A stretch of DNA of 64,000 bases from an uncultured Bacteroidales bacterium (GCA_900545245.1 UQYV01000006.1:30430-94429), one strand, 5' to 3'. Counted from the stretch's first letter, positions 17,106-25,500 are shown. Notes: generated by a model from the letters alone, not told the origin. A program made the numbers and translations.

Positions 17106-18911
17106 ATGGCAGTTCTTGAAACAATCCGCGTGAAGTTCGGAGTCGTGATTACGGCGCTCATCGCAATTGCGCTGCTTTCGTTCATCATTGACCCGACCAC
17201 GCTTCAGAACGTCGCCTCATCGATGTCGTCAAAATATGACGTCGGCGAGATTGACGGCAAATCAGTTTCTTATGTCGATTTCCAAAAGGACGTTGAAAAG
17301 ACCAAAGGCGTGCTTGAACTCCTTGGTTTCCAGGCCAATTCGGAACAGGCTCAGTCTTATGTAAGGGACGAGGCATGGAAGGAACTCTTCGACAGTTACT
17401 ATTTTATCCCGAATGCTGAAAGCGCGGGTATCTATGTCGGCAACCAGGAGGCTCTTGATCTCATTTCCGGCGACAATATCTCCCCTGTAATCGCGCAAGT
17501 TTTCTCGGACGAGAACGGTTTCAACAAGGAAGCTTTCCTCAATTTCGTGAACTATTGCAGGGAGGACCAGAGCGGAAGGTATAAAGAACTTCTCAACTAC
17601 CTCTGCAACACAGCCATCTCACAGCAGTACTACTCCAAGTACTTCTCCCTCTTCTCTGAGAGCAACATCACCAACGAACTTGGACTTGAGAACGAGATTA
17701 CGGACAACAACAATTCCGTAAACGCGGAGTTCGTTATGGTTCCGTTCGGTTTCGCACAGGACACAACTGTCGTTGTCAGCGATTCTGAAATTAAGGAATG
17801 GTACAAGGCCCACAAGAAAATGGACGCCTACAAGTCCCTTTTCAAGCAGAAGGCAAGCCGCGACATAGAGTATGTAGTGTATGACATTCTTCCGTCTTCG
17901 GAGGATGTTGCTGCTGCAAACGAAGACATCGCAGCTCTTGCAGAGGATTTTGCTTCAACCGACAATGTGAAGTCATTCCTTCTTGCGAACTATTGCCAGT
18001 TCGATGAGAAATACTACAAGGAAGGCGAACTCAAGACCGTCGCTCCTGAGGTTGACGAATTCGTTTTCAATAACAACGGACAGTCTGTTTCTCCGGTTCT
18101 TTCACACGATAACACATTCTATCTCGTACGTATCCTCGACACAAAGACTGAGAGCGGAGTCGTGAAGAAGCAGGTCGCTATTCTCGAGAAGGAGGCTATT
18201 GCCAGCAAGACAACCGTCAACGGAATATACGCAAAGGCTAAGTCATTTGCTTCACAGGCAGCAGATGGCTACAAGGATTTCCGTGCAGCAGTTGATTCCC
18301 AGGCAGTTTATGCACACAGCGCAAATCTTGTTGAGGGCGCAAGCCGCATCGGTTCAATCGATAATGCAAAGGAGGTTACCCGCTGGGCATTCGATGCAAA
18401 GAAGGGTAAGGTTTCAGAAATTTTCGATATCAACAAAGACTACTTCGTGGTTGCTGTCCTCACCGGCATCAACAAGGAGGGTTACAAGGATATAAAGGAA
18501 GTTTCACCTGTAATCAAGGATATTCTTTATCGTGAGAAACTTGCCGACCACAAGGCAGCTGAGGTTGCGGAGAAGATTGCCGGGCTTGACAATATGGCGG
18601 CTGTAGCCGAAGCGCTCGGCACGACCGTAAGCACAAAGGACGGAATCACGTTCTCTTCGCTCACATCACAGGGACTCGACCCTGCCTTCATCGGAGCTGT
18701 GACTTCCGCCGAGCAGGGTAAGATTTCGGCACCTGTAAAGGGCAGCTACGGAATCTATGTATTCAATGTCACTGCCAAGGAGACCGGGGCATTCTATACC
18801 GAGGATGATGCCAACTCCAAAACTGCTCAGATGAACCAGTATATGGCTCAGATGCTGTTGGGAGTGATGAATGAGAGTGTGGTGACTGACAATCGCGCAA
18901 GATTCTATTAG
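17106..18911 (+). CDS. PpiD/SurA-like membrane-anchored periplasmic chaperone, parvulin domain apparently missing
   Basis: The ATG at 17106 (MAVLETIRVKFG) is chosen because the N-terminus of this family begins so; an upstream ATG at 17052 adds 18 residues without support. Length 601. A single membrane anchor (about 12-30) is followed by a SurA-N-like helical domain (about 35-240) and C-terminal PPIC-like helical and beta segments. In Bacteroidales relatives of about 700 residues a parvulin domain with an R-A-R-H-I-L start and G-G-D-L-G-W signature is inserted after a sequence like 'FYLVRILDTK'. Here that segment (about residue 350) runs directly into 'VVKKQVAILEKEAIAS'. No parvulin signature is visible, so it may act only as a chaperone. 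Confidence 0.85.
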   Translation: MAVLETIRVKFGVVITALIAIALLSFIIDPTTLQNVASSMSSKYDVGEIDGKSVSYVDFQKDVEKTKGVLELLGFQANSEQAQSYVRDEAWKELFDSYYFIPNAESAGIYVGNQEALDLISGDNISPVIAQVFSDENGFNKEAFLNFVNYCREDQSGRYKELLNYLCNTAISQQYYSKYFSLFSESNITNELGLENEITDNNNSVNAEFVMVPFGFAQDTTVVVSDSEIKEWYKAHKKMDAYKSLFKQKASRDIEYVVYDILPSSEDVAAANEDIAALAEDFASTDNVKSFLLANYCQFDEKYYKEGELKTVAPEVDEFVFNNNGQSVSPVLSHDNTFYLVRILDTKTESGVVKKQVAILEKEAIASKTTVNGIYAKAKSFASQAADGYKDFRAAVDSQAVYAHSANLVEGASRIGSIDNAKEVTRWAFDAKKGKVSEIFDINKDYFVVAVLTGINKEGYKDIKEVSPVIKDILYREKLADHKAAEVAEKIAGLDNMAAVAEALGTTVSTKDGITFSSLTSQGLDPAFIGAVTSAEQGKISAPVKGSYGIYVFNVTAKETGAFYTEDDANSKTAQMNQYMAQMLLGVMNESVVTDNRARFY

Positions 18912-18920
18912 TGTCGGGGC

Positions 18921-19028
18921 GCATAAAAGGCGGTCTGCTTCGTTGGATAATTTGTCAAAATCCTCACAACCGAAAGGTTGCTGCGGTATTTGACTTCATT
19001 ATCCGCCTTGCATCCCATCCTTTTATGC
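18921..19028 (+). repeat. Nested inverted-repeat (structured RNA or palindromic repeat) element
   Basis: Outer arms GCATAAAAGG (18921-18930) and CCTTTTATGC (19019-19028) pair perfectly over 10 bp. Inside, GGATAA (18945-18950) pairs with TTATCC (18999-19004), GTCAAA (18954-18959) with TTTGAC (18989-18994), and CAACC-GAAA-GGTTG (18967-18980) forms a tetraloop hairpin. AAGGCGG (18927-18933) and CCGCCTT (19003-19009) form an alternative arm. The nesting over 108 bases is far above chance. It may be a structured RNA at the 3' end of the ppiD-like transcript or a mobile palindromic repeat. Confidence 0.65.
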
Positions 19029-19071
19029 ATCCCCTCCCTTTCCGCGAACTTTCTTGGTTCGTTATATTATG

Positions 19072-19101
19072 GTGATCGGAGAAATCTGGTCACTTTTTTT
19101 T
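19072..19101 (+). terminator. Rho-independent terminator
   Basis: GTGATC (19072-19077) pairs with GGTCAC (19088-19093), with one G-U, around a 10-base loop and is followed by eight T. It would end rightward transcription from the lptC/ppiD-like operon. Confidence 0.7.
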
Positions 19102-19189
19102 ATTCTTCTCGTTTATTTGAAATGATATTTTCGTGGGGTTATGATGATGAATTTTGTTGTTTATAGGTAAAACTAAGTAATTTTACTTA

Positions 19190-19221
19190 TTGTTTTTTTT
19201 GTGGGGGGGGGATTATATTTG
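19190..19221 (+). promoter_or_regulatory. Promoter with T8-GT-G9 spacer
   Basis: TTG (19190-19192), a 21-base spacer and TATATTTG (19214-19221) fit the Bacteroidales promoter. The spacer is almost entirely two homopolymers, T8 (19193-19200) and G9 (19203-19211). Loss of one or two G would bring the spacing to 20 or 19. Length change could therefore tune or switch transcription of the following lipoprotein gene. Confidence 0.6.
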
Positions 19222-19318
19222 CAGAAAATATGATTTGCTTTTTCTTTGAATCCTTGAGATTGCAAATGGTATGTATGAGTTATATATCGTTCTAAAACAA
19301 GATGTTATTAAGACTGTT

Positions 19319-21223
19319 ATGAAATATTATTTGCTTTTGGCGGCATTGCTTTCAATTGTGATGGTATCTGACTCCTGCAAAAAGCAGGTTGAACCTGATG
19401 TTTTGAGAGAAATCGTCATCACTGAGCCCGCGAATGGTAGTTTGACCCTTGAAGAGGGACAATCCTATTATGTTCAGTACTATCTTCTTCCAGAATCGAC
19501 AATGTATACCGCAGTCGTGGATTGGGAAAGCAGCAATCCTGCGGTTGCGACTGTGGATAATGGCGGGCGGATTTCGGCTTATGCTCCCGGTTACACTACA
19601 ATCACTGCAAGTTCAGGTGATGTCAAAGCCAGCTTTGAACTGACCGTAAATACCATTCCTATTGAGAGTTTTACAGTCCCGGCATCGATGACTGTGGTTG
19701 TCGGCGCTCCGATTTCTGTTTCGCTTGAGATTAAGCCTGAAAGGGCGAGCGCCGTTTCGCTTGATTGGACCGTTGACAAGCCGGACGAACTCCACATCGA
19801 TTTCGTTGAAGGTCGTGCCGTACTGACTGCTGAGAAGGTCGGAACATATAAACTGAGCGTCAAGGACAAGGAGGGGAAACTCCCATCCCAAACAATTGTT
19901 GTAACAAGTAAGGATCCTTCAGAAATTCTCAGATTGGCATATAGGACACCGAGGGCGGAGAATTTGTCGATTGGAGAGGGGACAACAATAGTGTCAAGTA
20001 ATTTTTATCTGCCGTATTACCCTTATGACTTTTTTAATGCCCAACTTACGAGTGGGGAGGATATTGATTTTGATAAACTAACCGTCGAGAGTGAAAATTC
20101 TCTCATCTGTAATCCGGAAATAAGATCCATATCCACGAAACTGGCATATATTGTTCTAAGGCATAAAATGGAATTTGGAGAAACTCCAATCAGAGTGAAG
20201 TATGGGCATCCGACCTTTGGAACGATTGTTAGAGAATTTACCTATAAAAAAGTTCCGGAAAATAATCCGACCAATATAGTTGAACTTAAGATTCAATACA
20301 TCTCTCCTGCAAAGCCGGATCTGGTTCTCAACACTCCTCCGAGCGAAGCTGTACAACTGATTACGGGTGAAAAGATTAAAATAATGTCGAATAATAGTTT
20401 GAGATCTATCCATTGCGAATTCTCTAACCCGGATCTATTCAACATAACTTATGCTGGTTATGGCGATCAATACTGGACAAGAGTCGTAGGACTTGAGACA
20501 AAAAAAGAAATAGGAAAATCAACTGTTACAGTCACTGACCAGGCTGGTAATAGCTTTGCTTTTGAGATTCAGGTTTCGAAGCAGCAGTTCCCTCAAAAAC
20601 TAAAAAATAGCAAAGGTAAGGAAGTCGCTGACGGAAAATCATATCTATCTCATATAGATCTTTCCGAAACATTCAGTTTTTCTGATGCAGTCTACATAGG
20701 AGACTGGTCGCAAACAAACTCCACTGAATTCAGCCTTGAGCCGGTAGATGGTGGCAGGTCGGCAAAAATCACCTACATAGGGTCATCAGCAGACAAATAC
20801 GACAGCATAGGCAAGTCCACGGAAGTCACTGTTTATGACGAGGACCACATCAATTCCATCACATTCACTCTCGCAGTCGGACTGGATTTGGATGGATTGG
20901 AAGTTTACTCACCTGGTTTTTTTAACTACGACGGTGATTGGAGTTATATTTCTTCAGATTCGAGACCGTCTGTCAAATGTTATTTCCGAGAAAAACAGTC
21001 TGAGAAAAGGGTGCCAAGATTTGATGAATCCATTGTAATTGAAACAGGAAGTACTCAAGTGTTCTCCGATTGGATGCGGTTATATCTGTATGAACGGAAC
21101 GAATCAGAAGGAACATTCGTTCTTAAAGGTACAGCAGATCTCTCTGATGGCTTCAAAACAGGTGTAGGATTCAATTGTGTCGATTATTTCGGACATAACT
21201 GCGGAGGAGTAATTTGGTGGTAG
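19319..21223 (+). CDS. Ig-like (BIG2) domain lipoprotein of unknown function
   Basis: The ATG at 19319 is preferred over 19271 because it starts a standard lipoprotein signal (MKYYLLLAALL, lipobox SDSC, Cys20), giving 634 residues. Residues about 28-110 form a BIG2-like domain: 'VDWESSNPAVATVDNGGRISA' split by W-E-S-S-N-P and 'GYTTITASSG'. A second Ig-like region follows to about 200. The remaining 430 residues are beta-rich without a motif I recognise and end 'DYFGHNCGGVIWW'. It is probably an exported, lipid-anchored surface protein. It stands alone between a terminator and an inverted repeat. The promoter contains a long G tract, so expression may vary between cells. Confidence 0.75.
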   Translation: MKYYLLLAALLSIVMVSDSCKKQVEPDVLREIVITEPANGSLTLEEGQSYYVQYYLLPESTMYTAVVDWESSNPAVATVDNGGRISAYAPGYTTITASSGDVKASFELTVNTIPIESFTVPASMTVVVGAPISVSLEIKPERASAVSLDWTVDKPDELHIDFVEGRAVLTAEKVGTYKLSVKDKEGKLPSQTIVVTSKDPSEILRLAYRTPRAENLSIGEGTTIVSSNFYLPYYPYDFFNAQLTSGEDIDFDKLTVESENSLICNPEIRSISTKLAYIVLRHKMEFGETPIRVKYGHPTFGTIVREFTYKKVPENNPTNIVELKIQYISPAKPDLVLNTPPSEAVQLITGEKIKIMSNNSLRSIHCEFSNPDLFNITYAGYGDQYWTRVVGLETKKEIGKSTVTVTDQAGNSFAFEIQVSKQQFPQKLKNSKGKEVADGKSYLSHIDLSETFSFSDAVYIGDWSQTNSTEFSLEPVDGGRSAKITYIGSSADKYDSIGKSTEVTVYDEDHINSITFTLAVGLDLDGLEVYSPGFFNYDGDWSYISSDSRPSVKCYFREKQSEKRVPRFDESIVIETGSTQVFSDWMRLYLYERNESEGTFVLKGTADLSDGFKTGVGFNCVDYFGHNCGGVIWW

Positions 21224-21232
21224 TATAAACAA

Positions 21233-21265
21233 CTTCCCGTCTGTTCGTTTTTAAAAAACGGGAAG
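21233..21265 (+). terminator. Inverted repeat after the Ig-like lipoprotein gene
   Basis: CTTCCCGT (21233-21240) and ACGGGAAG (21258-21265) form an 8-bp stem nine bases after the stop codon. The loop is AT-rich and there is no T run after it, so it is a weak terminator or a transcript-end hairpin. Confidence 0.45.
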
Positions 21266-21292
21266 CTGCTGCACTCGTAAAAGTAGACATAT

Positions 21293-21413
21293 CTCTCGGT
21301 TTTGTCATTTATATACTTAATATTCCTATCGGTTTTATCAGAATAATAATGATTTTTCATCTCGGTTTTATCAAAAATTGCTATATTTGCCGCTGAAATC
21401 ATAAAACCGAGAG
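21293..21413 (+). repeat. Operator-like repeats with exact 33-bp spacing
   Basis: Three direct copies of C-T-m-T-CGGTTTTrTCA begin at 21293, 21326 and 21359, each 33 bp apart (about three helical turns). A fourth inverted copy, TCATAAAACCGAGAG, lies at 21399-21413 just before the ATPase start codon. Only about 15 bp of each unit is conserved. The third copy overlaps the -33 region and the fourth the transcription start of the following promoter, as expected of regulator binding sites. Confidence 0.7.
21382..21389 (+). promoter_or_regulatory. Promoter -7 box TATATTTG for the AAA ATPase gene
   Basis: It is an exact TAnnTTTG match, 35 bases before the start codon at 21417 and between the third and fourth operator-like repeats. 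The -33 position falls inside the third repeat. Confidence 0.65.
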
Positions 21414-21416
21414 GGT

Positions 21417-22796
21417 ATGTACATAGAAAGATCAATAGACAAACTACTTCTGGAATGGAAGAATAGCGATTGTCGGAAACCTCTTTTACTTAGGGGTGCC
21501 CGACAGGTAGGTAAGTCGTGGGCGGTAGAACATTTAGGAGAGACATTCGATTACTTCATCGAGGTGAACTTCGAGAAACGTCCGGAGATGTTGGATGTTT
21601 TTCAGAAGATCCACGATGTGCATGAATTAACGGCCAATCTAAGCATATACTACAACACTCCGGTAATACCAGGCAGGACGCTGCTGTTCCTCGATGAGAT
21701 TCAGAAGTCGCCAGATGCTATCCAGAGTCTGTGGTCTTTCAAAGAAGATTACCCTGAACTTCACGTTGTGGCAGCTGGGTCATTGCTGGAATTTACCCTT
21801 CAGGAGTTGCCGTCTTTCGGTGTTGGCAGGATACGCTCTTTGTTCGTCTATCCCTTCTCTTTCGATGAGTTCCTCTCTGCTGAAGGGAAAGCGGCTTGGG
21901 TGGAGGCTAAATTAGAGGCAAATGCGGCAAAACCGCTTCTTACACCATTATACAATGACCTTGTGCAGCATTTCCGAATGTTCCTTATGGTGGGTGGAAT
22001 GCCTGCCAGCGTGGCTGCGTGGATAACTACTCACGACTATAGCCAGTGCCAGGCTGAACTTGATGACATCCAGCTGACCTATTACGACGATTTCCCAAAA
22101 TACGCCAAGAAAGTTGATCCCACGCTACTTCGGAACGCGCTCCAGAGCGTTGTTATGCAAATAGGGGAGAAATTTACCTACAGTCAGGTGGAGGGAGGAT
22201 ACCGTGCCGAAGAGGTTAAGAAGGCACTCAAACTGCTATGCGATGCCGGTATCATTAAACGGGTGAGCCATACTGCAGGAAATGGTCTTCCGCTCGGTGC
22301 TGAGGTAAACGATAAGTTCCGAAAGTATATCTATCTGGACAGTGGTCTTCTGTTGCGCCTACTTGACCTTGACCTTGGAGGTGCTCGTCAGTTAACAGAA
22401 CTGATTATCGCCGGTACCGCCGAAGACCTTGTGAACAAGGGTGGACTGACGGAAATGGTACTGGGCTGGGAGTTAGTTAAATACAACAATCCACGCACGC
22501 AACACGAGTTGTATTATTGGGAGAATACGTCCGAAGGTACTCGCTCCGAGGCGGATTACATTATTGCCCGCGATTTGAAGGTGCTGCCCATCGAATGCAA
22601 GGCAGGCACGAGCGGCAAGATGAAGAGCCTGTACGAGTTTATGCGGCAGAAGCATCTGACAGAGGCTATCAGAACCTCTTTAGAGAACTTTTCTGAACTT
22701 GAGCACATAGACAAGCAGGACAGGGATGCAGTTCGCCACGTCCGGATACTGCCGTTGTTTGCGTTTTCGAATCTATTCAGGGAAAAGGACGTCTGA
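21417..22796 (+). CDS. AAA+ ATPase with DUF4143 C-terminal domain
   Basis: 459 residues, usual for the family. Walker A G-A-R-Q-V-G-K-S (27-34), Walker B L-F-L-D-E-I-Q (90-96) and the 'AAGSLLEF' sensor region lie in the N-terminal AAA_14-like domain. The C-terminal DUF4143 region contains 'YYWENTSEGTRSEADYII' and 'LPIECKAGTSGKMKSL', a PD-(D/E)xK-like arrangement (E-A-D-Y then E-C-K). These proteins are abundant and poorly characterised in Bacteroidota; roles in DNA transactions or defence have been suggested but not settled. It is a single-gene unit with elaborate repeats over its promoter, consistent with tight, perhaps self-directed, control. It has the feel of an accessory gene. Confidence 0.9.
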   Translation: MYIERSIDKLLLEWKNSDCRKPLLLRGARQVGKSWAVEHLGETFDYFIEVNFEKRPEMLDVFQKIHDVHELTANLSIYYNTPVIPGRTLLFLDEIQKSPDAIQSLWSFKEDYPELHVVAAGSLLEFTLQELPSFGVGRIRSLFVYPFSFDEFLSAEGKAAWVEAKLEANAAKPLLTPLYNDLVQHFRMFLMVGGMPASVAAWITTHDYSQCQAELDDIQLTYYDDFPKYAKKVDPTLLRNALQSVVMQIGEKFTYSQVEGGYRAEEVKKALKLLCDAGIIKRVSHTAGNGLPLGAEVNDKFRKYIYLDSGLLLRLLDLDLGGARQLTELIIAGTAEDLVNKGGLTEMVLGWELVKYNNPRTQHELYYWENTSEGTRSEADYIIARDLKVLPIECKAGTSGKMKSLYEFMRQKHLTEAIRTSLENFSELEHIDKQDRDAVRHVRILPLFAFSNLFREKDV

Positions 22797-22830
22797 TTCC
22801 AAGCATTTCTCAGACATGTGTTTTTCTAAA

Positions 22831-22838
22831 TATTTTTG
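22831..22838 (+). promoter_or_regulatory. Promoter -7 box TATTTTTG
   Basis: It is an exact TAnnTTTG match 41 bases before the start of the small membrane-protein gene. No -33 box was identified. Confidence 0.4.
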
Positions 22839-22878
22839 TGGCTGATTATTGGTACTAATTGTTTGCAAAATATTTGAT

Positions 22879-23079
22879 ATGGAAGAGCCTAAAAGGATAA
22901 AGATTATATCTGTCGTATTTTGTACAGCGATAATTATACCGGCAGTTATTGCTGTCGTGTCGGATATTCTTGATGGTCAGAAACCTGTCTTTAAGGGCTG
23001 CCTGATAGTTGCTTTGCTTATTCTTCTTGGATTGGGGTATTATCTTTTTTTGAAAAATCGCAAACGCCCGTTACAATAG
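22879..23079 (+). CDS. Small two-helix membrane protein, unknown function
   Basis: The ATG at 22879 gives 66 residues (an upstream TTG at 22849 would add ten and is less likely). Two hydrophobic segments, about 11-29 (VVFCTAIIIPAVIAVV) and about 40-56 (CLIVALLILLGLGYYLF), are separated by a short polar loop 'SDILDGQKPVFKG'. The protein ends in a basic tail (KNRKRPLQ), suggesting both ends face the cytoplasm. I do not recognise a family. It is convergent with ychF, whose stop is 12 bases away. Confidence 0.55.
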   Translation: MEEPKRIKIISVVFCTAIIIPAVIAVVSDILDGQKPVFKGCLIVALLILLGLGYYLFLKNRKRPLQ

Positions 23080-23091
23080 GATCTATCTTCC

Positions 23092-24195
23092 TTATACGTT
23101 GAACAGGAAGTGCATTATATCGCCGTCCTGCACGACATAATCCTTGCCCTCGACGCCGAGTTTTCCGGCGGCGCGGCAGGCTGCCTCGGACTTGAGTGTG
23201 ATGAAGTCGTCGTATTTGATGACTTCGGCGCGGATGAATCCCTTTTCGAAGTCAGTGTGGATGACTCCTGCTGCTTTCGGCGCCTTGTCGCCTTTGTGGA
23301 TGGTCCAGGCGCGGACTTCATCGGCTCCGGCGGTGAAGAATGTCTGGAGATTCAATAGGGCGTAGGCGGACTGGATGAGCCTCACCACTCCTGACTCCTC
23401 AAGACCGAGTTCCTCAAGGAACATCTGCCTCTCCTCGTAGGTTTCGAGTTCTGCGATGTCGGACTCAATCTTCGCCGAAATAACAAGAATCTCCGCATCC
23501 TCGTCCTTCACAGCCTCACGTACAGCGTCCACATATTTGTTGCCCTCCTTCGCGGAAGCCTCGTCCACATTGCAGACATAGAGAATCGGCTTGTCCGTGA
23601 GCAGGAAGAGCTCCTTTGAGAGAGCGATATCCTCCGGGTTTTCAAGTTTCACGCTGCGGCAACTCTTTCCGCTCTCAAGCGCATCCTTGTAGCGCAGAAG
23701 CAGTTCCATCATCTTTGCGGCCGTCTTGTCTCCGCCTGCCTTTGCCTGCTTTGAGACTTTCGCAAGCCTGCTTTCAACCGTTTCGAGGTCCTTGATTTGG
23801 AGTTCGAGGTCAATCACTTCCTTGTCTCTCACCGGGTCCACAGAGCCTTCCACGTGAACGATATTCGGGTCGTCGAAGCAGCGCAGCACGTGAAGAATGG
23901 CGTCAGTCTCACGTATGTTTGCGAGAAACTGGTTGCCGAGACCCTCTCCCTTACTGGCACCCTTTACGAGTCCGGCAATATCCACAATCTCCACCGTTGC
24001 GGGCACAAGGCTCTTCGGGTGGCAGAGTTCGTTCAACACATCAAGCCTTTTGTCCGGGACGATGGTTGAGCCGATGTTAGGTTCTATGGTGCAAAAAGGG
24101 AAATTGGCGCTCTGAGCCTTCCCTGAACTTACGCAATTGAAAAGAGTGGATTTTCCGACGTTCGGAAGTCCGACGATACCGCATTTTAGTGACAT
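23092..24195 (-). CDS. ychF: Redox-regulated ATPase/GTPase YchF
   Basis: 367 residues, normal for this Obg-family protein. The P-loop G-L-P-N-V-G-K-S-T is at 9-17, and switch II is 'DIAGLVKGASKGEGLGNQFL'. The base-recognition site N-x-x-E, which gives ATP preference, corresponds to 'LYVCNVDE'. The C-terminal TGS domain reads 'LQTFFTAGADEVRAWTIHKG' and 'GFIRAEVIKYDDF'. YchF binds the ribosome and is involved in translation and stress responses; the exact role is unsettled. The gene is divergent from the EEP-family gene and has its own promoter. Confidence 0.98.
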   Translation of the reverse strand: MSLKCGIVGLPNVGKSTLFNCVSSGKAQSANFPFCTIEPNIGSTIVPDKRLDVLNELCHPKSLVPATVEIVDIAGLVKGASKGEGLGNQFLANIRETDAILHVLRCFDDPNIVHVEGSVDPVRDKEVIDLELQIKDLETVESRLAKVSKQAKAGGDKTAAKMMELLLRYKDALESGKSCRSVKLENPEDIALSKELFLLTDKPILYVCNVDEASAKEGNKYVDAVREAVKDEDAEILVISAKIESDIAELETYEERQMFLEELGLEESGVVRLIQSAYALLNLQTFFTAGADEVRAWTIHKGDKAPKAAGVIHTDFEKGFIRAEVIKYDDFITLKSEAACRAAGKLGVEGKDYVVQDGDIMHFLFNV

Positions 24196-24223
24196 TTTTT
24201 CTTTTTTTTTTGAAATCGGACTG

Positions 24224-24231
24224 CAAAAGTA
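24224..24231 (-). promoter_or_regulatory. Promoter -7 box TACTTTTG for ychF
   Basis: It is an exact TAnnTTTG match on the minus strand, 28 bases upstream of the ychF start codon. An ATTG (24254-24257, complement) lies 22 bases further upstream as a possible -33 element. Confidence 0.55.
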
Positions 24232-24321
24232 GCAAATGTTTTTCTTTTTCTATCAATCAATTTCGCTGATTCTTCCGACATTTGGCTGGTTTATGGGAAT
24301 ATGCCCCGTGACTGAAACGAA

Positions 24322-25404
24322 ATGATGAGATTGCTGAAATATGTAGGTTTCCGGAAATGTGTCTTCCGGCTCTCCGTTGTCTTGGTAGCGCTGCTTGTTC
24401 CGGGGCCGAAGGCGTGTGCCCAATTTGATATCGTGTTCTGGAACCTCGAAAATTTCTTCGACTATTTCGATGACGGGGGTTCTTCATCGGACGCGGATTT
24501 CTCGTCGCCGGGAAGCCGGAGATGGACAAAGGCGAGGTTCACGAAAAAGTGCAATATGGTCGGGAAGGCGTTGCTGTGGATAGGTGAGAACCGCTGCGGT
24601 GGAGGGAAGGCCCCTGCGGTTGTGGGCGTCGCGGAGGTGGAGAATGCTTTCGTGCTGAATCGTCTTGTCAACTCACCTGTGCTGAGGAAAATGAATTATG
24701 GGTATGTGCATTATAATTCCCCGGACAGACGCGGAATAGACGTAGCGCTGCTCTACAGGCGCGATATGGTGAAGATGCTATCGTCACGGCCCGTGCATAT
24801 ATATGGAGACGACGGAGCGCTGATGCGGACGAGGGACATATTGTATGCGTATATTGAGTTCCGTCCTGAGTCCGGAGCTTCGGGTATTCATGAATGTTCG
24901 GAGGAATCTGCGGAAGAATGTTCGGGGGAAAAGGCTGTACGGCCGTCGCGGATTCACATTCTGGTGAATCATCATCCGTCGAAGTTTTCCGGTGAAAAGG
25001 CCTCTATGCGTGGCAGGGAACTGGCCATGACGACTCTAAGGGATGTGTGCGATTCCATAATGCGGGTCTCTGATGACCTTATCGTGGCCATGGGGGACTT
25101 CAATGACACCCCGGACGGAGCGCAGTTCAATCTGCTGGAGGGACGGCTCACCAACCTCGCAGAGCCGCTTTTCAAAAGGGGAGAGGGGAGTATAAGGTTT
25201 GACGGACGATGGGAGCTGATAGACCACTTTCTTGTGGAAAATGACGAAGGTCTGCGGCCTTTTGAAATGAGCGTCGTGCAGGTTCCGTTCCTGATGACGG
25301 AAGACAGGACACATACGGGCTTCAAGCCTATGAGGACATACGTCGGTCCACGATATGCCGGAGGCGTGAGCGATCATTGTCCGATATTGCTCCGTCTTTA
25401 TTGA
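24322..25404 (+). CDS. Secreted endonuclease/exonuclease/phosphatase (EEP) family protein
   Basis: 360 residues. An N-terminal signal peptide (to about residue 33, ACA-Q) implies export, so a periplasmic nuclease or phosphodiesterase is more likely than cytoplasmic repair. EEP catalytic elements are present in order: W-N-L-E-N (40-44, metal ligands N and E), 'VVGVAEVEN' (about 104-112), 'RRGIDVALLY', 'VNHHPSKFSG', M-G-D-F-N-D (about 257-262) and the final S-D-H-C-P. An internal low-complexity stretch rich in Glu/Ser (about 180-205) is not typical. The substrate is unknown. The gene is divergent from ychF; galK downstream has a separate promoter. Confidence 0.9.
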   Translation: MMRLLKYVGFRKCVFRLSVVLVALLVPGPKACAQFDIVFWNLENFFDYFDDGGSSSDADFSSPGSRRWTKARFTKKCNMVGKALLWIGENRCGGGKAPAVVGVAEVENAFVLNRLVNSPVLRKMNYGYVHYNSPDRRGIDVALLYRRDMVKMLSSRPVHIYGDDGALMRTRDILYAYIEFRPESGASGIHECSEESAEECSGEKAVRPSRIHILVNHHPSKFSGEKASMRGRELAMTTLRDVCDSIMRVSDDLIVAMGDFNDTPDGAQFNLLEGRLTNLAEPLFKRGEGSIRFDGRWELIDHFLVENDEGLRPFEMSVVQVPFLMTEDRTHTGFKPMRTYVGPRYAGGVSDHCPILLRLY

Positions 25405-25430
25405 AATACGTCAAAAATTTTATAACTTTG
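25400..25430 (+). promoter_or_regulatory. Consensus promoter of galK
   Basis: ATTG (25400-25403), a 19-base spacer and TAACTTTG (25423-25430) match the -33/-7 pattern closely. The -33 part overlaps the stop codon of the EEP-family gene. The leader is about 65 bases and no operator is apparent. Confidence 0.75.
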
Positions 25431-25500
25431 GCTCCGCTTGGCGAAAATCGCCGGCAAGACACACGTACTGATCAAAATTGTAAACTAAAATTGATAAACA

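Larger units (their letters stand above)
18912..19318. other. 407-base intergenic region
   Basis: No supported gene lies here. It contains a large nested inverted-repeat element (18921-19028), a terminator (19072-19101) and a promoter with a T8/G9 spacer (19190-19221), listed separately. A 62-codon open frame at 18978 has no start context or protein-like composition and is ignored. Confidence 0.7.

Noticed and set aside
18978..19166. 62-codon open frame in the intergenic region after the ppiD-like gene
   Set aside because: It overlaps the inverted-repeat element and the terminator, and its product has no protein-like features.
21293..21389. Repeats at 33-bp spacing as a small CRISPR array
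   Set aside because: The repeat is only about 15 bp, the third copy is in a promoter, one copy is inverted and no cas gene is near.
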